DNA of 20,861 bases, taken from assembly GCF_001039355.2 (NCBI RefSeq), contig NW_019775692.1, positions 169,514 through 190,374 of the forward strand. The letters run 5' to 3'. The notes below the pieces were generated by a model. It worked only from the letters and a program-made list of their open reading frames with translations, was not told the origin of the DNA and searched no databases. The translations under genes were made by a program, and so were the position numbers. Shown in pieces: positions 12,162-20,395 of the stretch (positions are counted from its first letter, which is position 1; each line of letters opens with the position of its first letter). The DNA comes from Lingula anatina (Eukaryota > Brachiopoda > Lingulata > Lingulida > Lingulidae).

Positions 12162-12299
12162 GAAGCGCAGTGCAGCAAGCGCGCCGCATATAAAGCGCGG
12201 TCAAATTTTTATCTTGGGGAGAGGGAGATGAGTCAAGTGAATACTATCAATATGAATCAGGCCTATGGCATGCGATGCGCAGACTGCACGGTTGCCAAT
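12162..12299 (-). promoter_or_regulatory. Candidate core and proximal promoter for minus-strand exon 12084-12161
   Basis: Relative to a start at 12161, a TATA-like TTTATATG sits with its TATA portion at 12192-12187 (about -31), which is the textbook spacing. An AP-1/bZIP site TGAGTCA is at 12229-12235 (about -70). An inverted CCAAT box is at 12295-12299 (about -135). The surroundings (GCGCGC, GCGCGG) are CpG-rich compared with neighbouring DNA. Read on the plus strand, the same TATA is CATATAAAG, so plus-strand initiation near 12220 cannot be excluded, though I see no initiator there. Confidence 0.5.
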
Positions 12300-13407
12300 C
12301 TGAGCGATTTATCAAATAACGATTTTGACAATCATTGCCACATCGCTGTTTCGAGAGCGTATGTATCTATGTTTTTATTGTTTTCAGATCTTTTGGCCCC
12401 CTTATTAGAGATTTTTGATTAAACCACACAAAATATGACCTCAATGACCCTTAAAAATACATTGCCATGATAATATTATTGACAATTTTTTTGTGTCTAC
12501 CCGGAAAAATAAGCGTATTTATCGATAACCTTGAGACCTATTAATGAATGGAATTTTCCTCTTTCTTTTATATCAGCATCATTTATGTAAGTCTATCCTG
12601 ACATTATCTTCTACTCGTTTTCGGTTTTATTTATATCAGGACCATTGCTAATTTAAAGGTACACTGTGCGCTTTTGAAAATTTCTCCCCACCTCATATTT
12701 CTGTCTATATATCCTGGAAAGCTACTGACCTTTCCCAATTCAGACCTTAGAAACTGTAAAATCCCTCAAATAAAAGTGTCTGATGCCAATAGTTCCTTCT
12801 GAAATGTACAGGAAAGTGTGGCGTTCTTAACGACAGGCCACTCAATTTTAACTCATTTTCAATTAAAAATGGAATAAAACATCGAATCCAAAGGCAAGGA
12901 CAAGTTGAGCAATGATTCGTATTACATGTATGAGAAAGTTCCTTTTTTCCGAAGAAAAATCATTTTGGCGGGTAAATCTCACGGCTATTACCTTTAATTT
13001 TTTCAAATTTGCAACAAATAGATTTGAAGAGAAAAAAGAAAATAAAAGACACTAATGACATTTTATTACAAGTGAACAGAGACGTTTTGATCACGAACAG
13101 TCCGCACAGGAATATGCTAGCTATGCAGACGGACAGAGTTTTCAAACAAAGACCATACGCTATAAATCACAGGGGACCTCTAAGGATATTAATATTTGTA
13201 TAAATGCGATAAATCATGGACGCGCAGTGCACACGTGTGTGTCGTAACTCTAGTAGAACTGAAATGTTCCCTCGCTAACTCTCTCATTGTATGTTCTCTT
13301 GGGAATGGGGTGGTCTGTAACACCCCTTTCATATAATTTCCTGGCCTCTTAAACGTATTACCTTTCAGCCGCAGAGTCACTCGTTTCCCTGTCTCGTTCC
13401 TTTTTCC
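12300..13407. other. Non-coding flank upstream of the inferred promoter; nothing recognised
   Basis: AT-rich sequence with no recognisable exon or RNA gene. The frame at 12129-12422 crosses the promoter and shows no motif. TTTAAAGGTACA at 12652-12663 recurs inverted at 14041-14052 and could bound a degenerate element. Confidence 0.5.
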
Positions 13408-13429
13408 ATTCTTTCTTTCTCTCTCTCTC

Positions 13430-13471
<42 letters not shown>
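13408..13471. repeat. Compound (CT)n(CA)n microsatellite
   Basis: A CT-rich tract (13408-13434) runs into about 18 CA units (13435-13471). Confidence 0.97.
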
Positions 13472-13473
<2 letters not shown>

Positions 13474-14305
13474 CAAAACATCCACAGCTTGACTAAAAAT
13501 AAAAAAGCTTGACAGATGTGCAGAGGAAATTTTATACGCTCTTCAGATTACTGAGCCCCGCAGGCTTTGCGTGTCACCAGATTCTTTAGATAGCAACACG
13601 AGCTGATTAACTATCTAGATTTCTTAAATCAAAACAACAAGCATACACAGAGAAATAAGTTGTGTAGAATAGGCCTACTATGCTTTCTACGGGTGGCAAG
13701 CTGATTAATGGTATAATTTTTGAAAATTCTGTGCGAAAAATACCCACTGGACAAAACTGGTACCAAAATGTGCACAGAATTAGCAATGGAAATAAATGTC
13801 TGTGAATTTATAGGAAAAAAACATCACTCTATGGTACTGCATGATAAGATATACTACATGAACCTTTTTTTAAATGTTTTTATGTCAACCCCGAACATTG
13901 CATTTGTAGCCATTAAATAAAGTTAACTCGATTTCTGTGCGAATGGCAATTTTTTCTAAATGATTCAAACGTCTCATTTTTACACATGATTCCAGCCAAT
14001 CACAGATCTTCCTTTATTGAGGTTAGAAAAAATCGACTACTGTACCTTTAAACAACAAAAAAGTCTGACTTTGGTATGCCATCTACAAATACATTAGTAA
14101 AGTAAAAGCTGAATTCTGTAGGTAAGATTGCAAGGATTGCAAACCTATAGTTTATTCACCACACAGAAATGCTAAACACACCACCAGATAACCCTGGAAC
14201 CACAAAATAACGACAACCCTGACTTTCACAAGGTGCAAAAAGCATGTAAGGCTGAGTAAAAGAATATCATCATTAGCACTTTAGGACTCATAGTGAATGA
14301 GAGCA
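13472..14305. other. Non-coding interval; nothing recognised
   Basis: AT-rich DNA. A 66-codon frame at 13720-13920 has no family motif and no plausible splice context that I can see. An 8-bp TAGGCCTA palindrome occurs at 13670-13677. Confidence 0.45.
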
Positions 14306-14464
14306 GACGGAAGGGAGACAGTCAGGGACGGGGCTGTGAAACTCAGGGTGAAAGAAAGGTGACGGAAGGGGGACAGTCAGGGACGGGGCTATGAAACTCA
14401 GGGTGAGTAAAAAGTGACGAAAGGGGGACAGTCAGGGACGGGGATGTGAAATTTAGGGTGAGTG
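14306..14464. repeat. Minisatellite, 55-bp unit, three copies, cut off at an ambiguous base
   Basis: Units start at 14306, 14361 and 14416 and share GGGACAGTCAGGGACGGGG followed by TGAAACTCAGGGTGA. The first two are complete at 55 bp; the third ends after 49 bp at the N (14465). A degraded partial unit may precede the first. The true copy number may be larger. Confidence 0.93.
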
Positions 14465-14484
14465 NCCCCCCCCCCCCCCCCCCC
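14465..14484. other. Ambiguous base followed by a 19-nt poly-C run
   Basis: A single N at 14465 sits between the truncated minisatellite and 19 C. This probably marks unresolved sequence. The proline- or glycine-rich open frames crossing it on both strands are products of the homopolymer. Confidence 0.9.
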
Positions 14485-14496
14485 GCCTCACAAACA

Positions 14497-14656
14497 CACA
14501 CACACACGCATTCACACAATACTTCAGCTTTTTTTTCTTTTCTTTTTCTTTTTTTTTTTTTGCGTTGGGCATTCTGTCTCAATATTTTCTCCCTCTTTGA
14601 GGGGAGGTGGTGGTCTGTTAACTGTTATCATTATTATTGTTATCATTATTATCATT
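14497..14656. repeat. Low-complexity block: CA repeat, T-rich tract, ATT/ATC repeats
   Basis: A short CA array (about 14494-14510), a long T-rich tract (14530-14561) and TTATTATTG/TCATTATTATCATT repeats (14626-14656) follow one another. No gene is present. Confidence 0.85.
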
Positions 14657-15149
14657 TTGGGGATAGAATACCAACGGTAATGTCGACAGTATTAATTACA
14701 GTAGAAATCGGAATTTATAAGAGAAGGTTCTTAAAATCACCGCTCCTTGACAAGGCATGAAGACGGTCTTTTACCTGCAAAATCATGAGCATTATTTACT
14801 CATTACAGTCACCTAAGTGGCATGTTTACCATCCCAGCTGAATACCTTGTCTCTAATAGCAGTGTGCGCATGTCTTCTACTGTATTATAAATACGTACCC
14901 TATTTTACTGGTTGAAAGGTTTGAGTCTCCCACCATCCTCTCTCTATCTCTTTCTTATTTTGGTTTTTTAACAATCTTTATATGAAAATAAATTCAAAAT
15001 TATCGAAAAAATAACAAAAGTTAAATGGTAGACATCATTCAATGATGAATTTAAGGTAATATGTACGGAACAAAGATACTTCTTTGTCGTTTCGCCTGCT
15101 ATTTTGATTTTGGGGGGAAAACGGGGTAAAGTGGTACTCTCAAAGCTAT

Positions 15150-15180
15150 GTGTGTGTGTGTGTGTGGGGGGGGGGGGGGG
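15150..15180. repeat. (TG)n followed by a 15-nt poly-G run
   Basis: About eight TG units run directly into G15 (15166-15180). It is the mirror arrangement of the C-run followed by CA repeats at 14466-14510. Confidence 0.93.
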
Positions 15181-16079
15181 TGAGGTGCGCGTGGCCAAAT
15201 GCGCCCACCTCGTCCCCTGGACCTGCTATTGTCGTTAAATTTCGCTTCTGTATTCCCATCCTGTGCTTGCAGATCCCGACTCACGCACAGACACGACACA
15301 ACTGACATGCACACGCATCAACCGACGCACACATACATTTCACATAGCGTCCCTCTGTTTTTACCATTGCTTGTTCAGTTGTCTGATGCACGTGCGTTTA
15401 CGTATTAGTGCGCGCCATGTGTGGCCCTTCAGCACATAAATTAACGAGATCCTATCTATGCATATCTTGACGTTGCGTCGATGTCGCTTAAGGGCAACGC
15501 ACCACGTTGGCACCCCCATAATTCATAAGTACAAGACACAGGACGTCCCCGTGACCGGGAGACAAAGCTGACCTGCCGCCCTACACTGACCAAACAGTCA
15601 CGTCTACATCTGCAAAATGTCATCTCGTTGGAAATTGTCCCTTTTCTCTCAGGCGGACATCATATGACAGCGATACAAAAGTTCGTTTCCCTTTAGGCAA
15701 AGGGTTATGCATAGAGCAAATCTTTCAACTGTCATATTAAGTGTTTTCAAAGATTCTGACGTAATGGGATGAGGTAACCTTTGATAATTATAAGCTCGAG
15801 ATAGACGGGTTTCACTGTTACTTAATGAATCTTGATACAAGTCTTGGCAAGTGAACCTGTGATCTACTTTTATTGTTAACACGCTGAACAATGTACGTGC
15901 TGATTGTAGGTTGACAGTGTTCTGAAAGTTATTCTGATCATCAGTGAGAAAATACACGTGGGATCCTGGCTTATTTATTTTTTAAAATAAACTTTGTTAC
16001 TTCAGGATATCATGCAGATTTTGTAGCAATAACACCTCCCTTTTCATGGGCTCGTTCCCAATGAAGCTATCGTTCTAAG
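15181..16079. other. Non-coding interval; nothing recognised
   Basis: A 102-codon minus-strand frame (15649-15957) has no family motif. Short GT-, CA- and A/T-rich patches are present but no RNA gene or clear mobile element. Confidence 0.45.
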
Positions 16080-16120
16080 TAGGTCGATCCAACCTTGTGG
16101 GGAATCTCACTCTTTAATCT
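16080..16120. repeat. Isolated copy of the GATCGATC-type repeat unit
   Basis: TAGGTCGATCCA (16080-16091) is followed by CC-rich sequence and GGGGAATCTCACTCTTTAAT. This matches the layout of the units at 16635 and 16781 (palindrome, CC, GGGG, TCTC-CTA-ATT). It lies about 500 bp from the main cluster. Confidence 0.6.
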
Positions 16121-16451
16121 CAAACCAAGACAAAGGATGCTTGAACTTAACTTCTTAATCAGCTTAACAATTAAGACAACTTTTTAGACATTACACAACG
16201 TGTTATGAAGAATTAAAAAACTATAAACAAAGAAATTAGGGGAATTTACCGAAAATACTTGTGAATTTCTAAATGTCCCCGACAGCGAGATGTTTACAAA
16301 GATTCCGATTCAAACAGAGCACAAGACAGACAGGGCAAAAAAGTTCAACGTTACGCACTTGGTTTGGCGTCCGTTCAAGACACGCAAAGCGTGACCGTTA
16401 AATAATGGTCTTTTATATGAAATTTATAGCTATGTCAGATAGCATATGCCA

Positions 16452-16489
16452 TTTATGATAGAAAGTATGCTTTATGACAGAAAGTATGC
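16452..16489. repeat. Two-copy tandem repeat, 19-bp unit
   Basis: TTTATGATAGAAAGTATGC and TTTATGACAGAAAGTATGC are adjacent and differ at one position. Confidence 0.9.
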
Positions 16490-16598
16490 TTTGTTGGGGG
16501 TTCGGGTTAGTATGGTGTATATCATTTAATGTCCATTTGATTACAATGCAGGGCAAATATCTGCCCCCCTTCCGTACGTGGGTGATAATAAATGGGGT

Positions 16599-17068
16599 TC
16601 TAAGAATGGGTTCCCATACCTAGATCGATCTAACAGGATCGATCCATCTCCAAGGGGTTTCTCGCTAAATTGCTTTCAGCTTTAGCGTCTAAGATGTCTG
16701 GCATGTCTACTGAAGCTGCTAAAAGATAATTAATTACCCCTCAGCAGTTTCAGTATCTAAGACTCTATTCCCATAGATTTTAGATCGATCTATCCCCCCG
16801 GGGAGTCTCACTAGATTACTTTCAGATAATCCGACTTAAATATCCGTCCCGCCTTCTACAAGCTGTAAGGGAGTAATTAACTTTCGTGTCCGCCCGGCTG
16901 ACAGCTATTTAGCGTGAACCCCCAGGGAGTTAGGTCGATCTAAAGTAGGTCGATCTAATCTATGGAAATGGGGTGTAAGTCCCTTAGGTTGATTGCAATT
17001 TAGGGAGAATCCCCTTGGAAATAGATCGATCCACAGTTAGTACGATAGGGTCTGGGAATGGTCTCTAA
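16599..17068. mobile_element. Nested palindromic element (about 470 bp) carrying six TAGRTCGATCYA copies
   Basis: The outer arms (about 16599-16680 and 16990-17068) are imperfect inverted repeats. The best-matched part is GGATCGATC, CCAAGGGG, then CTAAATTGC on the left, and its complement GCAATTTAG, CCCCTTGG, TAGATCGATCC on the right. Two further units lie inside, one direct (16781-16835) and one inverted (about 16895-16957), giving a plus-plus-minus-minus order. A central hairpin has TACTGAAGCTGCT paired with AGCAGTTTCAGTA. There is no coding capacity. It fits a non-autonomous DNA element with sub-terminal repeats, but no target-site duplication was identified. Confidence 0.65.
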
Positions 17069-17180
17069 AATGAAAGGTCTAGTTTCAAGCAGGACGGGCT
17101 TAGTCTGTCTGCGTACAGGTTTTATCTTCTGCAAAAAGTCGTATATATGTTATTTGCAGATGAACTGAGAAAATTGGTGT

Positions 17181-17462
17181 GAAAATCTCTATAGTTTGGG
17201 CATACTAAACAATTACAAGAATAATCGTCAGGCTACCTGTTAGGAAATTTGGCGATAAATCCTGTAGGTTGCAGGCCCGGGTGGAAGCTGTCTTCTGGGT
17301 TTTAAGTTGACAGGCGTCTTATATTTACTGTCGGAAGACGGTCAAAAATGGAGGATGGATCAACAAAGATAATTTGAAAGACTGACAGAAAATATCTCTC
17401 AATCCGCTAATGAGTTTGGGCATGCTGGACGATTCAAATAATTGTCGCTGGGCTACTTGTTG
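17181..17462. repeat. Diverged direct repeat flanking a second copy of the 5.7-kb element
   Basis: Copy 1 (17181-17241) and copy 2 (17388-17462) share GAAAAT, TCTCT, GTTTGGGCAT, an ATAAT core and GGCTAC(C/T)TGTT in order. Between them, 17328-17407 matches 5733-5812. This suggests a tandem duplication, or insertion of one repeat into another. Confidence 0.6.
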
Positions 17463-18099
17463 TACCCCTCCCCTTTCCTTTTTAGACGCTTTTGATGGGT
17501 CTGCTATTCTGAAATTGGAATTTCTCAGCTACAGTATACGTTCCACTATCAAATTTCAGGTCTAACTAATCCCCTCTGATGACCACAGCCATTAAGTCTT
17601 AATAGCATAGTTTAAATTCACGGTGAATTCAGGCCAATCTACAGAAGGTCCTCACCATCCTCGTTGATAACCAAAGGTCTACTTTTAGAATCTAAATAAT
17701 AGCATACTAGGCTGTAAATAACGGTTTTAACTTTTCAGTCGAAATGACGTAGGCCTAGTCTGACTAATGGATATGCAGTGTCTGCAGTGAGGCATCCATA
17801 TAATGCACCATAATACTGTATATTGAAGTGATTGGCACGGAATTGGAATTTCAAAAAAAAGTGAACAAACGTACATGTTAAATGGGATTTGCTTGCATTT
17901 GAATATTTTCTATAGTAAAGCAAGATTTTAGGTGGAGTAGCCAAAAAATAACGTTAAAAATTCATCAGATGAAAAAAAAATTGATAAGGGTATTATTTCG
18001 TGATTGTTGCAAAGACCGAGGAATGTGAAGAATGCGACAGGTGAGACGGTGCTTATGCTCATCGCTGTGTTTTCTTGGGGTAAAAAATCGTTCCTCTAT
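17463..18099. other. Non-coding interval; nothing recognised
   Basis: AT-rich sequence with an 8-bp TAGGCCTA palindrome at 17750-17757. The short minus-strand frame at 17735-17944 has no motif. Confidence 0.45.
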
Positions 18100-18325
18100 C
18101 CAAAGGGCAATTTGGTGGGACCCACGAGAGCCCATATTCTCATGACTTTGCGATTCAGGCGCCCGGTCGTTGTTGGACTGACGTGCGCCATCCTGGAATC
18201 AAATTTGTGGCTTTCAGTGACTATGGTTGATGACTGCCTCTTATTTTTTACATCCATGCACACTACCGACAGCGCCGTGACTGACCCACCCACCCTCCGT
18301 ACGTACGTTTTCTATTAAAGTAATC
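18100..18325 (-). mobile_element. tRNA-derived SINE-like repeat, degraded copy
   Basis: On the minus strand this aligns along its length with 18975-19215, sharing GGGTGGG, CACGGCGC, GTCGGTAG, ATCAACCAT, GCACGTCAGTCCA, ACGACCG and GGGCTCTCGT in order. The A-box-like region is kept (GGCGCTGTCGGTAG), but the B-box region has decayed (AAATTTGATTCCAGG). Homology extends past the tRNA-like head into flanking AT-rich sequence. Paralogous minus-strand open frames at 18096-18293 and 18846-19181 result from this homology and are not genes. Confidence 0.7.
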
Positions 18326-18370
18326 CATGGCAATTTCTAGAAATCAATTCTGGCAAAAAATATAAATAAA

Positions 18371-18404
18371 GAAATAAATAAATAAATAAATAAATAAATA
18401 AAAA
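18371..18404. repeat. (AAAT)n microsatellite
   Basis: About eight AAAT units immediately beside the degraded SINE-like copy. The array may have grown from its A/T-rich tail. Confidence 0.97.
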
Positions 18405-18420
18405 TTGTCACGATCGCTTT

Positions 18421-18560
18421 CATAGATAGGCCTGCTCGGAAAGTTCCTAGTAAGATGACTTCATATACTATTATTTTCATTTTGTTTTGAACTGAGATAA
18501 CGTTTGCTTTCACCTTTGACGATATACAGTGCGATGAGGTCCACAGTTGTTCACATCTGG
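18421..18560. repeat. Repeat module shared with 20.0-20.5 kb
   Basis: GGAAAGTTCCTAGTAAGATG in 18437-18457 recurs in 20463-20485 with matching flanks. A second piece, GATATACAGTGCGATGAGGTCC near 18521 (shown here as one 22-base region with only GCGATGAGGTCC invariant), matches the stretch near 20042 ending TTCGATGAGGTCC. The modules occur in a different order at the two places. Confidence 0.65.
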
Positions 18561-18974
18561 GCGGTTTTAGTATTGAGTAGTCTTTACTCTTTCAAATGAC
18601 GACCGCGGACTTGCCCTGGGTACTGTATGAACACATGAATAGTCTTGAGAAACAAGGGCGCAGAAAAGGAAAGGAGGGGCATGAAAAGACAAAATGTGTG
18701 CTTGTTAAAAGAAATAGAGGCTTTTGTAAAAAAAATAAAAATGTTCTCTCTGATAATCCCACCGAGAAGATAGCACATTTTGATGAATGCAGAACATACG
18801 GAGTTAGCTACAGCTCAATTTAAGTACAAGATCTGTGTCACCAATCTATGGACTTTTAACTGAAGAGAAAGGAAATATTATTGACGACGCAGACTTTATT
18901 CTAACGACCAGCAATATGTTCGTTTTAAATGGATCATTTAATGTAAACTTTCTAAAGTATACCGTATTTTTATG

Positions 18975-19215
18975 CAAACGGTAATTTGCTAGGACCAACG
19001 AGAGCCCTGATTCGTTCTCGTGACTTCCGGGTCCCGATTCAGTTGCTCGGTCGTTGTCGTGATGGACTGACGTGCCTGATCCGGGACTCGAACTCGTGAC
19101 TTTGTGTTGCCATGGTTGATGGCGCTTCTGGTAACTCATTTCCAAGCACGCTACCGACTGCGCCGTGACAGAAGCGCCCACCCTCCGTACTTACGAGTTT
19201 CCTCTTATAGTAACC
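18975..19215 (-). mobile_element. tRNA-derived SINE-like repeat, better-preserved copy
   Basis: On the minus strand an A-box-like GGCGCAGTCGGTAGCG (within 19165-19146) is followed by a good B box, GAGTTCGAGTCC (19095-19084). These are RNA polymerase III internal promoter elements. The A-to-B spacing of about 60-70 bp is longer than in a normal tRNA gene, and GGCGCTTCTG (19121-19130) with CAGAAGCGCC (19169-19178) forms a perfect 10-bp stem around the A box. I see no 3' poly-A tail or target-site duplication, so the outer limits come only from alignment with 18100-18325. Confidence 0.7.
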
Positions 19216-19265
19216 AAACGGAATTTTTAAATTTTAATTTTGGAAAAAAATAAACGGTACTATAC

Positions 19266-19337
19266 TTGGTGGGTCTCGAACCAGGGTACCAGTGTCTGAC
19301 TGTATGCGAGACAGCATCGTTACCACGGAGCAACGCC
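19266..19337 (-). tRNA. tRNA-like sequence (pseudogene or SINE head), anticodon loop CTCGCAT
   Basis: The minus strand has an A-box-like TGGTAACGATG, an anticodon arm GCTGT-CTCGCAT-ACAGT (five pairs including one G-U, U33 present, anticodon CGC as for Ala) and an exact B box GGTTCGAGACC. The acceptor ends (GGCGTTG against GACCCACC) do not pair and the T stem is poor, so it is unlikely to be a working tRNA. A tRNA-derived repeat is the better reading. Confidence 0.45.
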
Positions 19338-19848
19338 AGCTTCGTTGATACGTAATGATCGGCTGGGAACTTTCAACCTTGCCACGGAGAGGGCCAGCTT
19401 GGATGAACATGTGTGTATCTGCTATCCCATTCGATAAACCAGGTGCCGCATTTATCATGAACGGTAAAATTCATGATGTACAGGAACCCATGCGTGTTTC
19501 AGAACCCGACACGGAGCTAGGAGTTTGTTTAATACTAAAATTGATTTTGGCTTTACCCAAGATATTAAAGAGTACAATGGGATCAAAGNTCAGCTTCGTT
19601 GATACGTATTGATCGGATGGGAACTTTCAACCTTGCCACGGAGAGGGCCAGCTTGGATGAACATGTGTGTATCTGCTATCCCATTCGATAAACCAGGTGC
19701 CGCATTTATCATGAACGGTAAAATTCATGATGTACAGGAACCCATGCGTGTTTCAGAACCCGACACGGAGCTAGGAGTTTGTTTAATACTCAAATTGATT
19801 TTCGCTTTACCCAAGATATTAAAGAGTAGGCCTACAATGGGATCAAAG
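19337..19848. repeat. Near-identical 254-bp direct duplication split by a single N
   Basis: Copy 1 is 19337-19590 (it contains N at 19589) and copy 2 is 19591-19848. They differ by about four substitutions and a 6-bp GGCCTA insertion in copy 2. Copy 1 ends exactly at the N and copy 2 begins just after it, as expected if two contigs carrying the two alleles of the same sequence were abutted. The twin open frames at 19355 and 19609 are copies of each other and have no recognised motif. Confidence 0.9.
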
Positions 19849-20395
19849 GCGGTTCACAACAGGCGTGTTTTACTTTTGCGAGATCTTAAGAAGAGAGGGG
19901 AAAAAACATTCAAATGTTTAATAACTGGTGCAATTTCCATATAAGCAATTGCAGCGATGGAAATTTTAAATAAAACATATTTTGCAAACAATTCCACCGA
20001 GGAGATATCATTTTTCTGCTGAACACGGTTAACAGGTGGTACGATATACAATTCGATGAGGTCCAAGTTAAAGTTCATTATGTAGGCTACAAGAAGCCGC
20101 GTTTGAGAACCCGACTTGTTTAAGATTTACTAGTATTTTGGCTTTACGTATGATATTGAAGAGGATCATAATAAAATGGATCAAAGGCGGTTCACAACAG
20201 CCTTGGTTTAGTTTTAGCGAGACCCCTTAGGGTCTTAATTAATTAATTAAGAGGGAATTTAAAAATATTAAAATGTTTAATTACTGGTGCAATTTCCATT
20301 TAAGCAATTGCAGCGATGGATATTTTGAGTAAAATATATTTGGCAAGAGAAGATATCTTTTTTTTTTCTGCTGAACACGGTTAACAGGTGGTATG
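19720..20395. repeat. Diverged tandem repeat of about 330 bp
   Basis: The first copy (about 19720-20045) and the second (about 20080-20395) share, in order, AGAACCCGAC, GATCAAAGGCGGTTCACAAC, TGGTGCAATTTCCAT, AAGCAATTGCAGCGATGG and CTGAACACGGTTAACAGG. The second carries an extra block containing the 18-bp palindrome CTTAATTAATTAATTAAG (20234-20251). The repeat is non-coding. Confidence 0.85.

Noticed and set aside
12129-12422. 97-codon plus-strand frame across the inferred promoter
   Set aside because: No domain is recognised. A plus-strand TATA (CATATAAAG) precedes an internal ATG at 12229, so a short plus-strand transcript is not excluded, but nothing supports a protein.
13720-13920. 66-codon plus-strand frame beginning MKILCEKYPLD
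   Set aside because: No family resemblance, no splice or promoter context, and AT-rich codon content like its surroundings.
14343-14760. Open frames rich in Pro, His/Thr or Gly/Val/Cys crossing the N
   Set aside because: They are translations of the poly-C, CA and T-rich simple repeats and include the undetermined base.
18096-19181. Two similar minus-strand open frames (18096-18293 and 18846-19181) that look like a gene family
   Set aside because: The similarity is explained by the two copies of a tRNA-derived repeat; the frames are not preserved along the whole homology.
19355-19944. Two nearly identical plus-strand frames beginning MIGWELSTLP
   Set aside because: They are copies of the same DNA on either side of the N, probably an assembly duplication, and have no recognised motif.
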